A stretch of 51,423 bases of DNA from Nitrospira sp. LK70 (lineage in GTDB: Bacteria > Nitrospirota > Nitrospiria > Nitrospirales > Nitrospiraceae): assembly GCA_011090425.1 (NCBI GenBank), contig PHGD01000016.1:1-51423 (forward strand). Reading direction: 5' to 3'. Positions 33,681 to 42,362 of this stretch are shown one piece after another. The notes beneath the pieces were generated by a model that saw nothing but the letters and a program-made list of their open reading frames with translations, did no database searches and had not been told where the DNA came from. The translations under genes and the position numbers were made by a program. Position 1 is the first letter of the stretch. Each line of letters starts with the position of its first letter.

Positions 33681-34478
33681 GTGAAGACGTATTCCGTATG
33701 GGCAGCTCTGGCCGCGGGGATTGTGTCGATCGGCTCAATGGCCTTGTTGGGCGGATGCGCCGGGCACGGCTACGAATGGCAAGCGCAGACGCGCTCCTTG
33801 CCGTTGTCCTCCCCGATGAGTCCCCTGGTTCTCCACCAAGAACCGATCGCCGTCCTCGAGACATTGACGTCGTTTCCCGAGAGGGGCATGCGACAAGGCT
33901 TCAGCTCCGCACTCGATCGAGCGCTCTCCGAATCCGTCCACCAGCCGGTCACTGTGATGCCCAGTCATCATGTGTTGAGCCAGCTCAACGGAGCTGGCCT
34001 GACGGCCGATTATGAGGAACTCGTCGTCGCGTACGAGCGAAGCGGCGTGTTGGATCGGGCGCGACTGCAGCGCATCGGGACCGCGTGTCGCGTGAACTAT
34101 GTTTTTCAGCCCGTCTATTCGACATTCAGCCAGGAGACCGAGGATCGATTCAGCCTGTATGGCTGGCGTCTGCTCCAAACCCGCATCACGGTGCTGCGAC
34201 TCGGCCTGGAACTTTGGGAGGTGTGGACCGGTAGATTGGTCTGGGCTTCCTCCGGAGAAGTCACGATCGCCAGCGACGTTATGGGACAGGCGCGCATCCC
34301 GCTTGATCGCGCCGCGGAAATCCTGTGGTCGGCCATGCTTCAGGACCTTGAGGAGGGAAGAATCAACTCCACCTACACCCACATTGGGAAGGCGATGAAG
34401 TCCCTGAATTCTTTCTCTGGCAAACGAAAGCCGACCCTGTCCGATACCGGGCCTCCGCGTGATGGCGGAGCGAGTTAA
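33681..34478 (+). CDS. Predicted lipoprotein of unknown function
   Basis: This 265-residue protein has a lipoprotein signal (VWAALAAGIVSIGSMALLGGCAG: hydrophobic core and a G-G-C lipobox). The mature part has a predicted mixed fold with PIAVLETLTSFPERGMRQGF, a middle RVNYVFQPVYSTFSQ strand pair and WEVWTGRLVWASSGEVTIA. The last segment recalls periplasmic or outer-membrane lipoproteins with a TolB-N/CsgG-like fold, but that is weak. It starts with GTG at 33681 without a clear ribosome site. Its 3' end reaches close to the secreted esterase gene, so the two may be co-transcribed. Confidence 0.6.
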   Translation: MKTYSVWAALAAGIVSIGSMALLGGCAGHGYEWQAQTRSLPLSSPMSPLVLHQEPIAVLETLTSFPERGMRQGFSSALDRALSESVHQPVTVMPSHHVLSQLNGAGLTADYEELVVAYERSGVLDRARLQRIGTACRVNYVFQPVYSTFSQETEDRFSLYGWRLLQTRITVLRLGLELWEVWTGRLVWASSGEVTIASDVMGQARIPLDRAAEILWSAMLQDLEEGRINSTYTHIGKAMKSLNSFSGKRKPTLSDTGPPRDGGAS

Positions 34479-34533
34479 CCACGTGCCGGTGGAGGCCGGG
34501 GCTGTCTCCAGGGCCTCAATGGAGGGCATCGGC

Positions 34534-35466
34534 ATGCCTCGACGTCTACAAACCCCATTGGTCAAGCGCTGCATGATTGCTCTGTATGCCGTGCTGTTGG
34601 CATTGTCGGCGGCGACGGCTGAGGCTTCCCACAAGGTGGCGCACTGCAAGCCGCTGCCCGCCGACAATGAGTTCGCTTCCGACTTTTCCCTCATCACGGA
34701 CCAGGAGTGGGGAATAGGCCTCGGAGGATGGGGCGGCATTCGGAAAGGCCATCCCCTGCGTCGACCTCCCGTCATTTTCGTCCATGGCAACACCAGAGAT
34801 GCCTGGGACTGGGATGAGGAAGGACGAAGCGTCAAGCAACGCTTCTTGGAAGCCGGCTACACCATGCAGGAGATCTGGGCGATCTCATACAACGGGAAGT
34901 CCACCAAGCTCAATCCTCCCCCTCTGCAGTGTCGAACGGACAACAGCAGCAATGTCTCCGACCTGACGGCCTTTGTGAACGCCGTATTGACCTACACGGG
35001 CACAACGAAAGTCGACATCGTGGCGCATTCCCTGGGCGTGACGCTCGTACGAAGCGCAATGAGAGCGACCCCCGAGCTGTCGCAGGCGGTGCGCAAGTTT
35101 GTGGGGATTGCCGGTCCTAATCACGGGACGACGGTCTGCCGTCGTGCCTGGCTGGTCTGGCTCATCGGTTGGCAGGAATTCGTGGGATGCGACGAGCTCG
35201 CTCCTGGTTCCGACTGGCTGGCGAGACTGAACGATGGTCGCGGCAGGGGCGAAACACCGAGCCCCGCACGGTACATGACGATCTATGATGGAACCGGAGC
35301 GGACATCTTTTACCGCCCATGGCTCTTCGGATGGCCTGTCGGGGATGCGGACAGTCCGGCTCTCGAGGGGGCGGAGAACAAGCGGCTGCCTGGATTGACG
35401 CATGACGAACTGAAAACTGATCCACAGGCCGTGACCCTCTTCCTTCGATTTGTATCCGACCCGTAG
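34534..35466 (+). CDS. Secreted PhaZ7-like esterase / PHA depolymerase candidate
   Basis: The ATG at 34534 has GGAGGG 7 nt upstream and gives 310 residues with a signal peptide (MIALYAVLLALSAATAEA). A glycine-rich GLGGWGGIRK segment is followed by the oxyanion strand PPVIFVHGN (79-86) and the nucleophile box DIVAHSLGV with Ser166. VRKFVGIAGPNHG lies downstream. This succession, including YTG-TTKVDIVAHS, closely recalls Paucimonas PhaZ7-type PHB depolymerases and other class 2 lipases. The catalytic Asp and His are probably in IYDGTGADIFY and LPGLTHDEL. Lying in a PHA island it may degrade PHA or oligomers outside the cytoplasm, though a plain lipase role is possible. Confidence 0.7.
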   Translation: MPRRLQTPLVKRCMIALYAVLLALSAATAEASHKVAHCKPLPADNEFASDFSLITDQEWGIGLGGWGGIRKGHPLRRPPVIFVHGNTRDAWDWDEEGRSVKQRFLEAGYTMQEIWAISYNGKSTKLNPPPLQCRTDNSSNVSDLTAFVNAVLTYTGTTKVDIVAHSLGVTLVRSAMRATPELSQAVRKFVGIAGPNHGTTVCRRAWLVWLIGWQEFVGCDELAPGSDWLARLNDGRGRGETPSPARYMTIYDGTGADIFYRPWLFGWPVGDADSPALEGAENKRLPGLTHDELKTDPQAVTLFLRFVSDP

Positions 35467-35762
35467 GTCTATCCAGTCTCTGTGCTGCTGCCACAGCCGA
35501 CCCGTTGCGCCGAGACATTCGTAAGCGGCCTGGACAGGATCCAACAGGTCGCCAGGAAAGTAAATCGGGCATGAGACCGCTACCCACGCAACTCCCGCTC
35601 AAGCAATGGGCTCAGGGCGGCCGCTGCCTGCGTTTGTAATACTGCATCTCGATGTGCTAAGAGTGTACGAGTAACGCCGCGAATACTCGGCCCTTCAGGG
35701 TTTTCGCCAATCGATCCCATCACAAGCACAAGAACTTTTCACTAGCCAGCAGGAGGTCGTTT

Positions 35763-36785
35763 ATGCAGACACGCAAGGTCAATTTGGCGCTTCAAGGGGG
35801 TGGCTCACATGGCGCCTTTACGTGGGGCGTGCTCGATCGCTTGCTTGAGGAAGAAGATCTTGAGATTACGGGAATCAGCGGGACCAGCGCCGGTGCAATA
35901 AACACCGTCGCTCTCGCCGACGGCCTGGCTCGGGATGGCAAGAAAGGCGGCAAAGCCGCGTTGACTGCGATGTGGGAGGCGATCGGGCGGATGCCTGGGC
36001 TGGCCACGTTGTGCAATCCCTTCGGCATAGGGGACCGGTTCAGTTTCGATTCCTCGCCGGTCTATCTGTTTTTTGATTTGATGTCTCGTATGTGGTCGCC
36101 GTATAAGCTCAACCCGTTCAACTATCATCCGGTTCGTGCCTTGCTCGACGAGTCGATTGATTTTGATCGACTCCAGCGCAACGAGACCATCCGCGTGTTT
36201 CTGTGCGCGACCAATGTCCGGACAGGAAGGCGAAAAGTGTTCGGTAATGGCGAACTGTCCGTGGATGCGGTCTTGGCCTCCGCATGCCTGCCGCACCTCT
36301 TCCAGGCGGTTGAAATCGATGGTCAGGCCTACTGGGACGGCGGCTATTCCGGGAATCCGGCGATCGCTCCGCTCTTTCACGAAACTCCGGTCGATGATCT
36401 CATCATCATCGGCATTAATCCGTTGATTCGACCCGAGCTGCCTTGGAAGGCCAGCGAGATCATCGACAGGACCACTGAGATCAGCTTCAGCACCGCATTA
36501 TTCTTGGAACTGGAAGCCGTGAAATATGTCCTCGCCTTGCCCGGTAGGGATCAGGATGGTCATCCCTTGAAGGGCCGGAATCCCCGACTGCACGAGATCC
36601 ATGCCGAAGAGCTGCGCGAGTTCGGCGCATCGAGCAAACTCAACAATGAATTGCGCTTCCTGCGGCACCTCCACGCCATTGGGCGGCGGATCGCGTCGGA
36701 ATGGATCGATAAGCATCTGGATGCCGTAGGGAAGGAGTCGACCTTGGCAGCCACCCTGACGGCCCCGTCCGTGTCCGACCGCTGA
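35763..36785 (+). CDS. Patatin-like phospholipase
   Basis: This 340-residue patatin-fold protein has the oxyanion loop GGGSHG (12-17), nucleophile Ser42 in GTSAG and catalytic Asp192 in WDGG. No signal peptide is present, so it acts in the cytoplasm or at a membrane. Patatins hydrolyse acyl esters; a similar serine dyad occurs in some intracellular granule-associated lipases, and its place right after the PHA genes makes a granule role possible. ATG at 35763 with CAGGAGG upstream. The 296-nt gap before it holds no gene, so it probably has its own promoter. Confidence 0.88.
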   Translation: MQTRKVNLALQGGGSHGAFTWGVLDRLLEEEDLEITGISGTSAGAINTVALADGLARDGKKGGKAALTAMWEAIGRMPGLATLCNPFGIGDRFSFDSSPVYLFFDLMSRMWSPYKLNPFNYHPVRALLDESIDFDRLQRNETIRVFLCATNVRTGRRKVFGNGELSVDAVLASACLPHLFQAVEIDGQAYWDGGYSGNPAIAPLFHETPVDDLIIIGINPLIRPELPWKASEIIDRTTEISFSTALFLELEAVKYVLALPGRDQDGHPLKGRNPRLHEIHAEELREFGASSKLNNELRFLRHLHAIGRRIASEWIDKHLDAVGKESTLAATLTAPSVSDR

Positions 36786-36803
36786 CGGCTCTTCGGTCAG
36801 CGG
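36779..36803 (+). terminator. Hairpin overlapping the patatin stop codon
   Basis: A perfect 8-bp GC-rich stem (36779-36786 with 36796-36803, 9-nt loop) spans the TGA stop. There is no T run, so termination strength is uncertain. Confidence 0.35.
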
Positions 36804-36900
36804 AGCTCCCGGTCTCATTGCCTCAGTTCTTCTCGCCATGTCGAGTTCGACGCGGGGTCGAATCGACCGACGTACAAATCGCTCGGGCAGGTTGCATGTA

Positions 36901-37872
36901 ATGGAACCTGTCGGCATCCGAGTCGTGAAGAGCGGCTGGTTCACCACAGTCCAAGACCTGGGACGGTACGGCTACCAAGAATACGGCGTCACCGTTGCGG
37001 GAGCGATGGATTGCTTCGCCGCAACAGTTGCCAATCGCCTCGTGGGAAATTCCGACGGCGCAGCAGTCCTCGAACTCACCCTGAAAGGACCTGAGCTTCA
37101 GTTCGAGCGAGACGCGATCATCGCCATCACCGGCGCGGATCTCTCGCCGACTATCGACGGCATGGGCATACCACTTTGGGAATGCATGGAACTCCGGCGT
37201 GACAGCCGATTGAGCTTCGGCAGGCCGCACGCCGGGTCTCGTGCGTACCTCGCCATCGCCGGCGGCATTGATGTCCCACTGGTTCTCGGCAGCCGTTCTA
37301 CCCACTGTTCGAGCGAAACAGGTGGACTTCAGGGAAGACCGTTGAAACAGGGAGACATGCTCCGCAGTGGACGACTCAGCCGATCCATCTGTCGTTTAAT
37401 CGGGAAACGGTTGCCTGCCCAGTTGCTTCCTCGTTACAGCCGATCGGCGACCCTCCGTATCGTCCCTGGTCCGCAACGAGAGGTCTTCTCGGTTGGGTCG
37501 CTCGTGACCCTGACTGACTCCTCCTACCAAGTCGCTCCACAATCCGACCGCATGGGCTATCGATTGATCGGGCCGAGGATGACCTTCACGCGATCAGCAC
37601 ATTTCATTTCCGATTGTACCGTGATCGGAGCCTTGCAGATCCCACCGGACGGACAACCCATTCTCCTGATGGCCGACCGACAGACTACCGGCGGATACCC
37701 CAAGATCGCCGTCGTCATCTCGGCCGATCTCCCTCTGGCCGCTCAGCTGGTGCCTGGTCACGCCATCTCTTTCGTTCAATGCACCATCGCCGAGGCCCAG
37801 GCAGAGTTGCGGCATCGCCGCTTGCTGCTCGATATGGCCCTTCCGCCACAACAGCGTTCACTCCTGTCGTAA
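36901..37872 (+). CDS. pxpC: 5-oxoprolinase subunit C / KipA-like carboxyltransferase
   Basis: This 323-residue protein matches the biotin-dependent-carboxyltransferase-like KipA/PxpC family: GWFTTVQDLGRYGYQEYGV at the start, GAMDCFAATVANRLVGN, TGADLSP, RAYLAIAGGI and the C-terminal segment QILPPDG/QPILLMADRQTTGGYPKIA. PxpABC cleaves 5-oxoproline with ATP. Here no pxpA or pxpB (kipI) gene is adjacent, so the partner must be elsewhere or the role differs. The ATG at 36901 matches the family N-terminus; the frame is open back to 36838. Confidence 0.85.
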   Translation: MEPVGIRVVKSGWFTTVQDLGRYGYQEYGVTVAGAMDCFAATVANRLVGNSDGAAVLELTLKGPELQFERDAIIAITGADLSPTIDGMGIPLWECMELRRDSRLSFGRPHAGSRAYLAIAGGIDVPLVLGSRSTHCSSETGGLQGRPLKQGDMLRSGRLSRSICRLIGKRLPAQLLPRYSRSATLRIVPGPQREVFSVGSLVTLTDSSYQVAPQSDRMGYRLIGPRMTFTRSAHFISDCTVIGALQIPPDGQPILLMADRQTTGGYPKIAVVISADLPLAAQLVPGHAISFVQCTIAEAQAELRHRRLLLDMALPPQQRSLLS

Positions 37873-37929
37873 TAAGGCTTGGTCCTCGGTCGGTATCCAC
37901 TATTGGCTTCTGAACGGCGAGGAGGAATT

Positions 37930-40665
37930 CTATGGAGAAGGGTTTGCGAACCAACTCCGGACGGCGTGATGGAGTTCGGATAGCTTGAACGGCTTCAACA
38001 CATAGGCCTGAGCACCCAGGCTGATGGCACGCACCGCGAGGTCCTTCGATTGCGCCGCCGTGATCACGACGATGGGAGTCTGTTGGTTCCACCGTCGCAC
38101 CTGACGGAGAACCTCGAGTCCATCCAATTGTGGAAGGCCGATATCCAAGAGGACTCCGGCAAACCGGCGTTCCTGCATGGCCTTGATGGCCTGTATCCCG
38201 TCGACAGCCTCTTCCGTTTCATATCCCTCAGCGGTCAAGCGATCGGCCAAGAGTTGTCGAATGTCCGGGTCGTCATCCACGATCAGCAATCGCTTCGAGA
38301 CCGGTTGGTCATGCGCTGCTGCCAACGGGGCGGCTGGGATGAGGGGGAGCGTCACAGAAAATTCGGAACCCTGGCCCGGTTCGCTACGTACGGTGATCCG
38401 CCCGCTATGGAGTTCGACGAGCGTCTTCACGATGGAGAGGCCTAAACCGAGCCCTTGCCCTTCCGTGCGTTGCGGTCGTCTTTGCACTGTCCGGTAGAAT
38501 GGATCGAAAATCTTTGCCAATGCCTCCTCGGGAATCCCGGGCCCCGTATCGCGGACGCGAATGGTGGCGAAGGCCCTATCGGACGCGGACACCGACACGT
38601 CGATGCGTCCCTCTGTCGGTGTGAATTTGATGGCGTTGTGCACCAAGTTGGTGAGGATTTGGATCAACCGATCCCGGTCGACCCAGACAATGAGTACTGA
38701 AGGTGGATAATGACTCGTCAGCAGCTGCTGTTTTTCCTTCGCCAAGGGTCGAAGCTGTTCGATGACCTCCGCCACGCAACGTTCCAAATCCACCTCCGCC
38801 GGGCAGAGGGCAAGCTGGCCCGTTTCAATGCGGGTTCGGTCAAGGAGGTCGGTGATCATTCGGATCAGTCGCTCGAGATTGTCGGAGATGCGCCCCAGGT
38901 ACCGTTGCTGTTTGCTGTTCAACGGACCGGTCAGCCCATCGAGGAGGTTCTCCACGTAGCCCTTCACCGACGTGAGCGGCGTTCGTAACTCATGCGAGAC
39001 ATGCGACAAGAAGCTCGACCTGATCTGGTCCGCACGTTCCAACTCTGCCGTCCGTTCCCGGACTTTGGCTTCCAACCCGGTATTCAGCTCCTCAATCTGT
39101 GCGTATGCCGAGGCGTTGTCCAGAGCGATGGCCACCTGGCTGGAGACCGTCTCCATTAATTCCAGGTCATCGTCCGTCAAGCTGTTCGGCGCAGTACGGT
39201 CAACCGTGAGCGTGCCGAGCAGACGGTCCTTTGCTTTCAGCGGCACCCAGATCACCGAATTCGTGCCGGTCCATGCAGCCAATTGCTGATTCATCGGATG
39301 CAGACGCGCCCAAACGGTCCTGATGTCGCGAATCAGCACCGGCTTGCCGGCGCTCAGCGCCGACGCTGGAAATTCGTCGGGATCGGACACAGGCAGCTCT
39401 CGCCGACGTACGAATTCTGCGATGTCATCGGAGACTCCTACGACCCTGCCGCTGTGAAGAACCCGGCGTACCGGGTCGTAAAAGCTGATCATGGCTCGAT
39501 CGTAGTGGAGATCCTGGATGAGGGTCTCCAGGACAGTCTGCACCAGTGGCTCGCGGTCGAGCGTCGATCCGAACGAGAGGCCTGCGCGGTGGAGCGCGGT
39601 GAGCTGACTCACTTTGCGACGGAGTTCGACACGGGTCTGTTCCTGATCGAGGTACGCTTCCTTGAGTTCTGCGTACCGTTCTTCGACAAACTGCGTTTGC
39701 TCGTTGATTAACGACTCGCGCTTGCGATTCGCGGCCCGTTGACGAGATTCGGACAACATTCCCGCCGCCAAGGTGGGTGCCGTCGCCAACAGCAACGCCT
39801 CGATTCCGGACACCATGGGATAGAAATAATGGAGGTACAGCCACGCCGCGACTCCCGGCACGAATGTCCAGGCAGACCAAAATGTTTGTCGCGGCTCGGG
39901 CTGCCAGCGTACCTCCCATTCACACCAGGGTTCCCCGTCGACGATACAAGTCCGATCCGTCACTCTTGCTGGCGGTCCTCCGTGAATAAGCGACGGAGCC
40001 GCCACTATTCGTCCCTTGGTCGAAGCGCAGACCTGGTGGGCGCAGGCTTTGAGATACGGTCCAAACTGCTTCAGCGTATGCTCGGTAAAGCGAAGCCGAT
40101 AGATCATCGAGCAATTCGTGACCTCAGCGATCTCGCACTCGACGGTCCCCTGCGTGTACCGTTGGGTCCAGTACAAGGCAAGTTTGGAGAACTGCGCAAG
40201 CGTAAACGGACGCCCCAGCACTCGAAACACCGGTGAAATGACTGTGGTCAGGCCGGTATTGTAATGAAACTGCGGATCGCCCGAGAGCTGCTTGCAGAAT
40301 TCCCGCAGATAACTCAAGAATTCATAGGAATAGCTGTTCCATTCCTTTCGCAAGAATGCGGGTGTCACATGGTAGGAGGGATCTGGAATACGTCCATTGA
40401 GCAGCCGGCATAACTGTTCGACAGTCTGGACGGCCGCCGTTCCGCCGGATTTTTCCGCACAATGTTCGAGATGTTGGATCGCAGAAACGACGAGGGTTCC
40501 GCTCACGTCGGAAATTTTTTGCCCCTGCTCATCCTTCCCAAAAGGCCGAAATTTCATCAGCGGACGATCGAGGATCGTGTGCTCCTGAGGCAACAACTCC
40601 TTCTGCTCTTCACTGTCCGACCGAAGGGCGTCGGCAGCAAGCGGGCTTGCCGATACATCAGGCAT
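37930..40665 (-). CDS. Membrane hybrid sensor histidine kinase with V4R-like sensor and C-terminal receiver
   Basis: This 911-residue protein has an N-terminal soluble region (about 35-255). It holds a predicted helical bundle and a Cys-rich end (CIVDGEPWCEWEVRW) that recalls V4R/heme-NO-type small-ligand domains. Next are two transmembrane segments (262-305), a coiled coil, a GAF domain (about 360-520), HisKA with His558 (LSHVSHELRTPLTSV) and HATPase_c (DTGPGIPEE, GLGLGLSIVKTL). A C-terminal receiver carries Asp841. The ATG at 40665 overlaps the lipoxygenase stop by 8 nt, so translation is probably coupled. This suggests the kinase senses a product or substrate of the oxygenases, but that is inference. 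Confidence 0.9.
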   Translation of the reverse strand: MPDVSASPLAADALRSDSEEQKELLPQEHTILDRPLMKFRPFGKDEQGQKISDVSGTLVVSAIQHLEHCAEKSGGTAAVQTVEQLCRLLNGRIPDPSYHVTPAFLRKEWNSYSYEFLSYLREFCKQLSGDPQFHYNTGLTTVISPVFRVLGRPFTLAQFSKLALYWTQRYTQGTVECEIAEVTNCSMIYRLRFTEHTLKQFGPYLKACAHQVCASTKGRIVAAPSLIHGGPPARVTDRTCIVDGEPWCEWEVRWQPEPRQTFWSAWTFVPGVAAWLYLHYFYPMVSGIEALLLATAPTLAAGMLSESRQRAANRKRESLINEQTQFVEERYAELKEAYLDQEQTRVELRRKVSQLTALHRAGLSFGSTLDREPLVQTVLETLIQDLHYDRAMISFYDPVRRVLHSGRVVGVSDDIAEFVRRRELPVSDPDEFPASALSAGKPVLIRDIRTVWARLHPMNQQLAAWTGTNSVIWVPLKAKDRLLGTLTVDRTAPNSLTDDDLELMETVSSQVAIALDNASAYAQIEELNTGLEAKVRERTAELERADQIRSSFLSHVSHELRTPLTSVKGYVENLLDGLTGPLNSKQQRYLGRISDNLERLIRMITDLLDRTRIETGQLALCPAEVDLERCVAEVIEQLRPLAKEKQQLLTSHYPPSVLIVWVDRDRLIQILTNLVHNAIKFTPTEGRIDVSVSASDRAFATIRVRDTGPGIPEEALAKIFDPFYRTVQRRPQRTEGQGLGLGLSIVKTLVELHSGRITVRSEPGQGSEFSVTLPLIPAAPLAAAHDQPVSKRLLIVDDDPDIRQLLADRLTAEGYETEEAVDGIQAIKAMQERRFAGVLLDIGLPQLDGLEVLRQVRRWNQQTPIVVITAAQSKDLAVRAISLGAQAYVLKPFKLSELHHAVRSWFANPSP

Positions 40666-42295
40666 TAATGCTGACCTCAAGTTGGGCAGGGTAAATCTTC
40701 CATGGCGCCCACGGCTCCCGCTCCATCGCATGCTCTAAATCTCGGAGCCGGTCCGTAAAGACTCGAAAGACTCTCTTCGCTTCTTCCATCCGCTCACCCT
40801 CCAGCGCCAGACTGGTCAAGTCGCTCAATAAGGGAGTGCGCACAATATTGAGAACATAGTTGGTGTTGACCAATCGTTGGTAGACGTCTTCAGGCACACG
40901 GCGATTGTCGCGATAGACACGCACGGGATGTGTGTGTGCCCATAATTGATAGTTCCAACAGTGCGTGCCGACCTGCTCATGGTGCACGCATTCCATGTAC
41001 ATCAGTTTGGCGACTACGTTGGCGAGTGCAACACATCCCAGCTTGACCGGGGGGAGCCCCAGACCGTTTGGAAGCAATCGGTCCAACTCGCCGACCCAGT
41101 CTTGTATCTGCTCATCGTACCGTATCGCCTCGTCGGTATAGTAGAGCCGGAAGTACCGGTAGGCATGGGCCTGCATGATCCGAAACAGGCGCTTGCAATT
41201 GTCGAGTGTCGGGGTAGGAAGTATTCCACGTATGTCGCGACGATGCCGGTCTTCCCTGGGATCGAAGCTACCCAACCGGAACGTTGCGGTCGACTTGCTG
41301 ATCAAATGACAGAGGCCCTTGTAGGTCAAACTGTAGACCGCTTCAAAATCGCCGCCCGGCACCAGTTGGCCTAACGTCGCCAGCCGATTGCTGGCCTGTG
41401 TCCCGACCAGATGCGGCCAGAGGAGTCGGTACAACGGATGAGAGTCGGTCAGCTTTGTGCGGGTCGCAAACGCAAAGAGCTCGCCGCCAACCAAATGGGT
41501 CCAGGTCCAGTGCCGTATGAGGGCGGTATCAGTCGTGGCGGCACAAACAGCAATGCGCGATGCAAGCGGCCACTCGGGATCGCCCGGGACAATCGTTCCA
41601 AGCTGACATTCAATCCGACAGGGTTTGAGCGTGACGTCTTGCTCATGGAATTGAAACAGCACGTGAGCCCAGGGTTCGTAGAGGTCCGGATATGACTCGT
41701 ACGATGAGAGCTCACGCAAATCCCACTCGTACTGCGTACGAGTACCTTTCACTTTCTTCAAGTAACCGGCATAAGGCCCCCGCAAGGCCAGCATACCGAG
41801 ATCCGGGAACTGTTCCAGCTCAGGCGGCAAGGTGGGCGGCTTCAGCGTTCTCTTCGGATCAAGGTTCAACGCTGCCGACGTTTGTATCACCGTCCGGCGG
41901 TGTCCTTTGGTATAGGCTTGATCCAGAGCGACATAGGGGTCAGCCGGAATCTCTGGGCGGCCCGGCTGCATAGGACCACATGTGGTGGTATAGAGCCATG
42001 CTAACACGCGCAGGACCAGTTCTTCCGGAAAGAATTTCGGATACAGCCTGGTCAACAATCGCCGTAGCATTCCCTGCTTGGCGCGGCCCTCGTCTTGTAG
42101 CGAATGATCGGCGATCCGAATATCGCTGATCGGGATGCTCGGATACACCTGTACCAACGGGATCAATTGAAGACGAGCAGGCGTTCGATGGGGACGATCG
42201 ACCACCATCGGGATATTGCGTTGATATTTTCTCTTCGCCACGAAGTTCCAGAATCCCTTCCGAAGGGTCCATTGTAATGTGGTCATCAACGACAT
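40658..42295 (-). CDS. Lipoxygenase-family protein
   Basis: The ATG at 42295 has AAGGAGG 8 nt upstream and gives 545 residues. The key segment HWTWTH (His262 and His267) equals the H-W-x-x-T-H iron-ligand helix of lipoxygenases. It is followed by the expected LVGGELFAFATRTKLTDSHPLYRLLWPHLVGT, which matches the HP(I/L)Y-LL-PH signature. A second His-rich helix (HHEQVGTH, 438-445) should supply further ligands. The C-terminus (YPAQLEVSINA) lines up with the family end PNSI.I, but ends in Ala rather than Ile. There is no N-terminal PLAT domain and no clear signal peptide. Lipoxygenases add O2 to polyunsaturated fatty acids. The gene lies 67 nt after the heme dioxygenase and overlaps the kinase gene. 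Confidence 0.75.
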   Translation of the reverse strand: MSLMTTLQWTLRKGFWNFVAKRKYQRNIPMVVDRPHRTPARLQLIPLVQVYPSIPISDIRIADHSLQDEGRAKQGMLRRLLTRLYPKFFPEELVLRVLAWLYTTTCGPMQPGRPEIPADPYVALDQAYTKGHRRTVIQTSAALNLDPKRTLKPPTLPPELEQFPDLGMLALRGPYAGYLKKVKGTRTQYEWDLRELSSYESYPDLYEPWAHVLFQFHEQDVTLKPCRIECQLGTIVPGDPEWPLASRIAVCAATTDTALIRHWTWTHLVGGELFAFATRTKLTDSHPLYRLLWPHLVGTQASNRLATLGQLVPGGDFEAVYSLTYKGLCHLISKSTATFRLGSFDPREDRHRRDIRGILPTPTLDNCKRLFRIMQAHAYRYFRLYYTDEAIRYDEQIQDWVGELDRLLPNGLGLPPVKLGCVALANVVAKLMYMECVHHEQVGTHCWNYQLWAHTHPVRVYRDNRRVPEDVYQRLVNTNYVLNIVRTPLLSDLTSLALEGERMEEAKRVFRVFTDRLRDLEHAMEREPWAPWKIYPAQLEVSINA

Positions 42296-42362
42296 AAGCC
42301 AGCCTCCTTCACGAGAAGGAACCAATAGGTTTGCGCCGCATCCAGCGGTCGGGGCTCCTCAA

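Noticed and set aside
37873-37929. Terminator between the convergent pxpC-like and kinase genes
   Set aside because: No stem with a T run is visible on either strand in this 57-nt gap.
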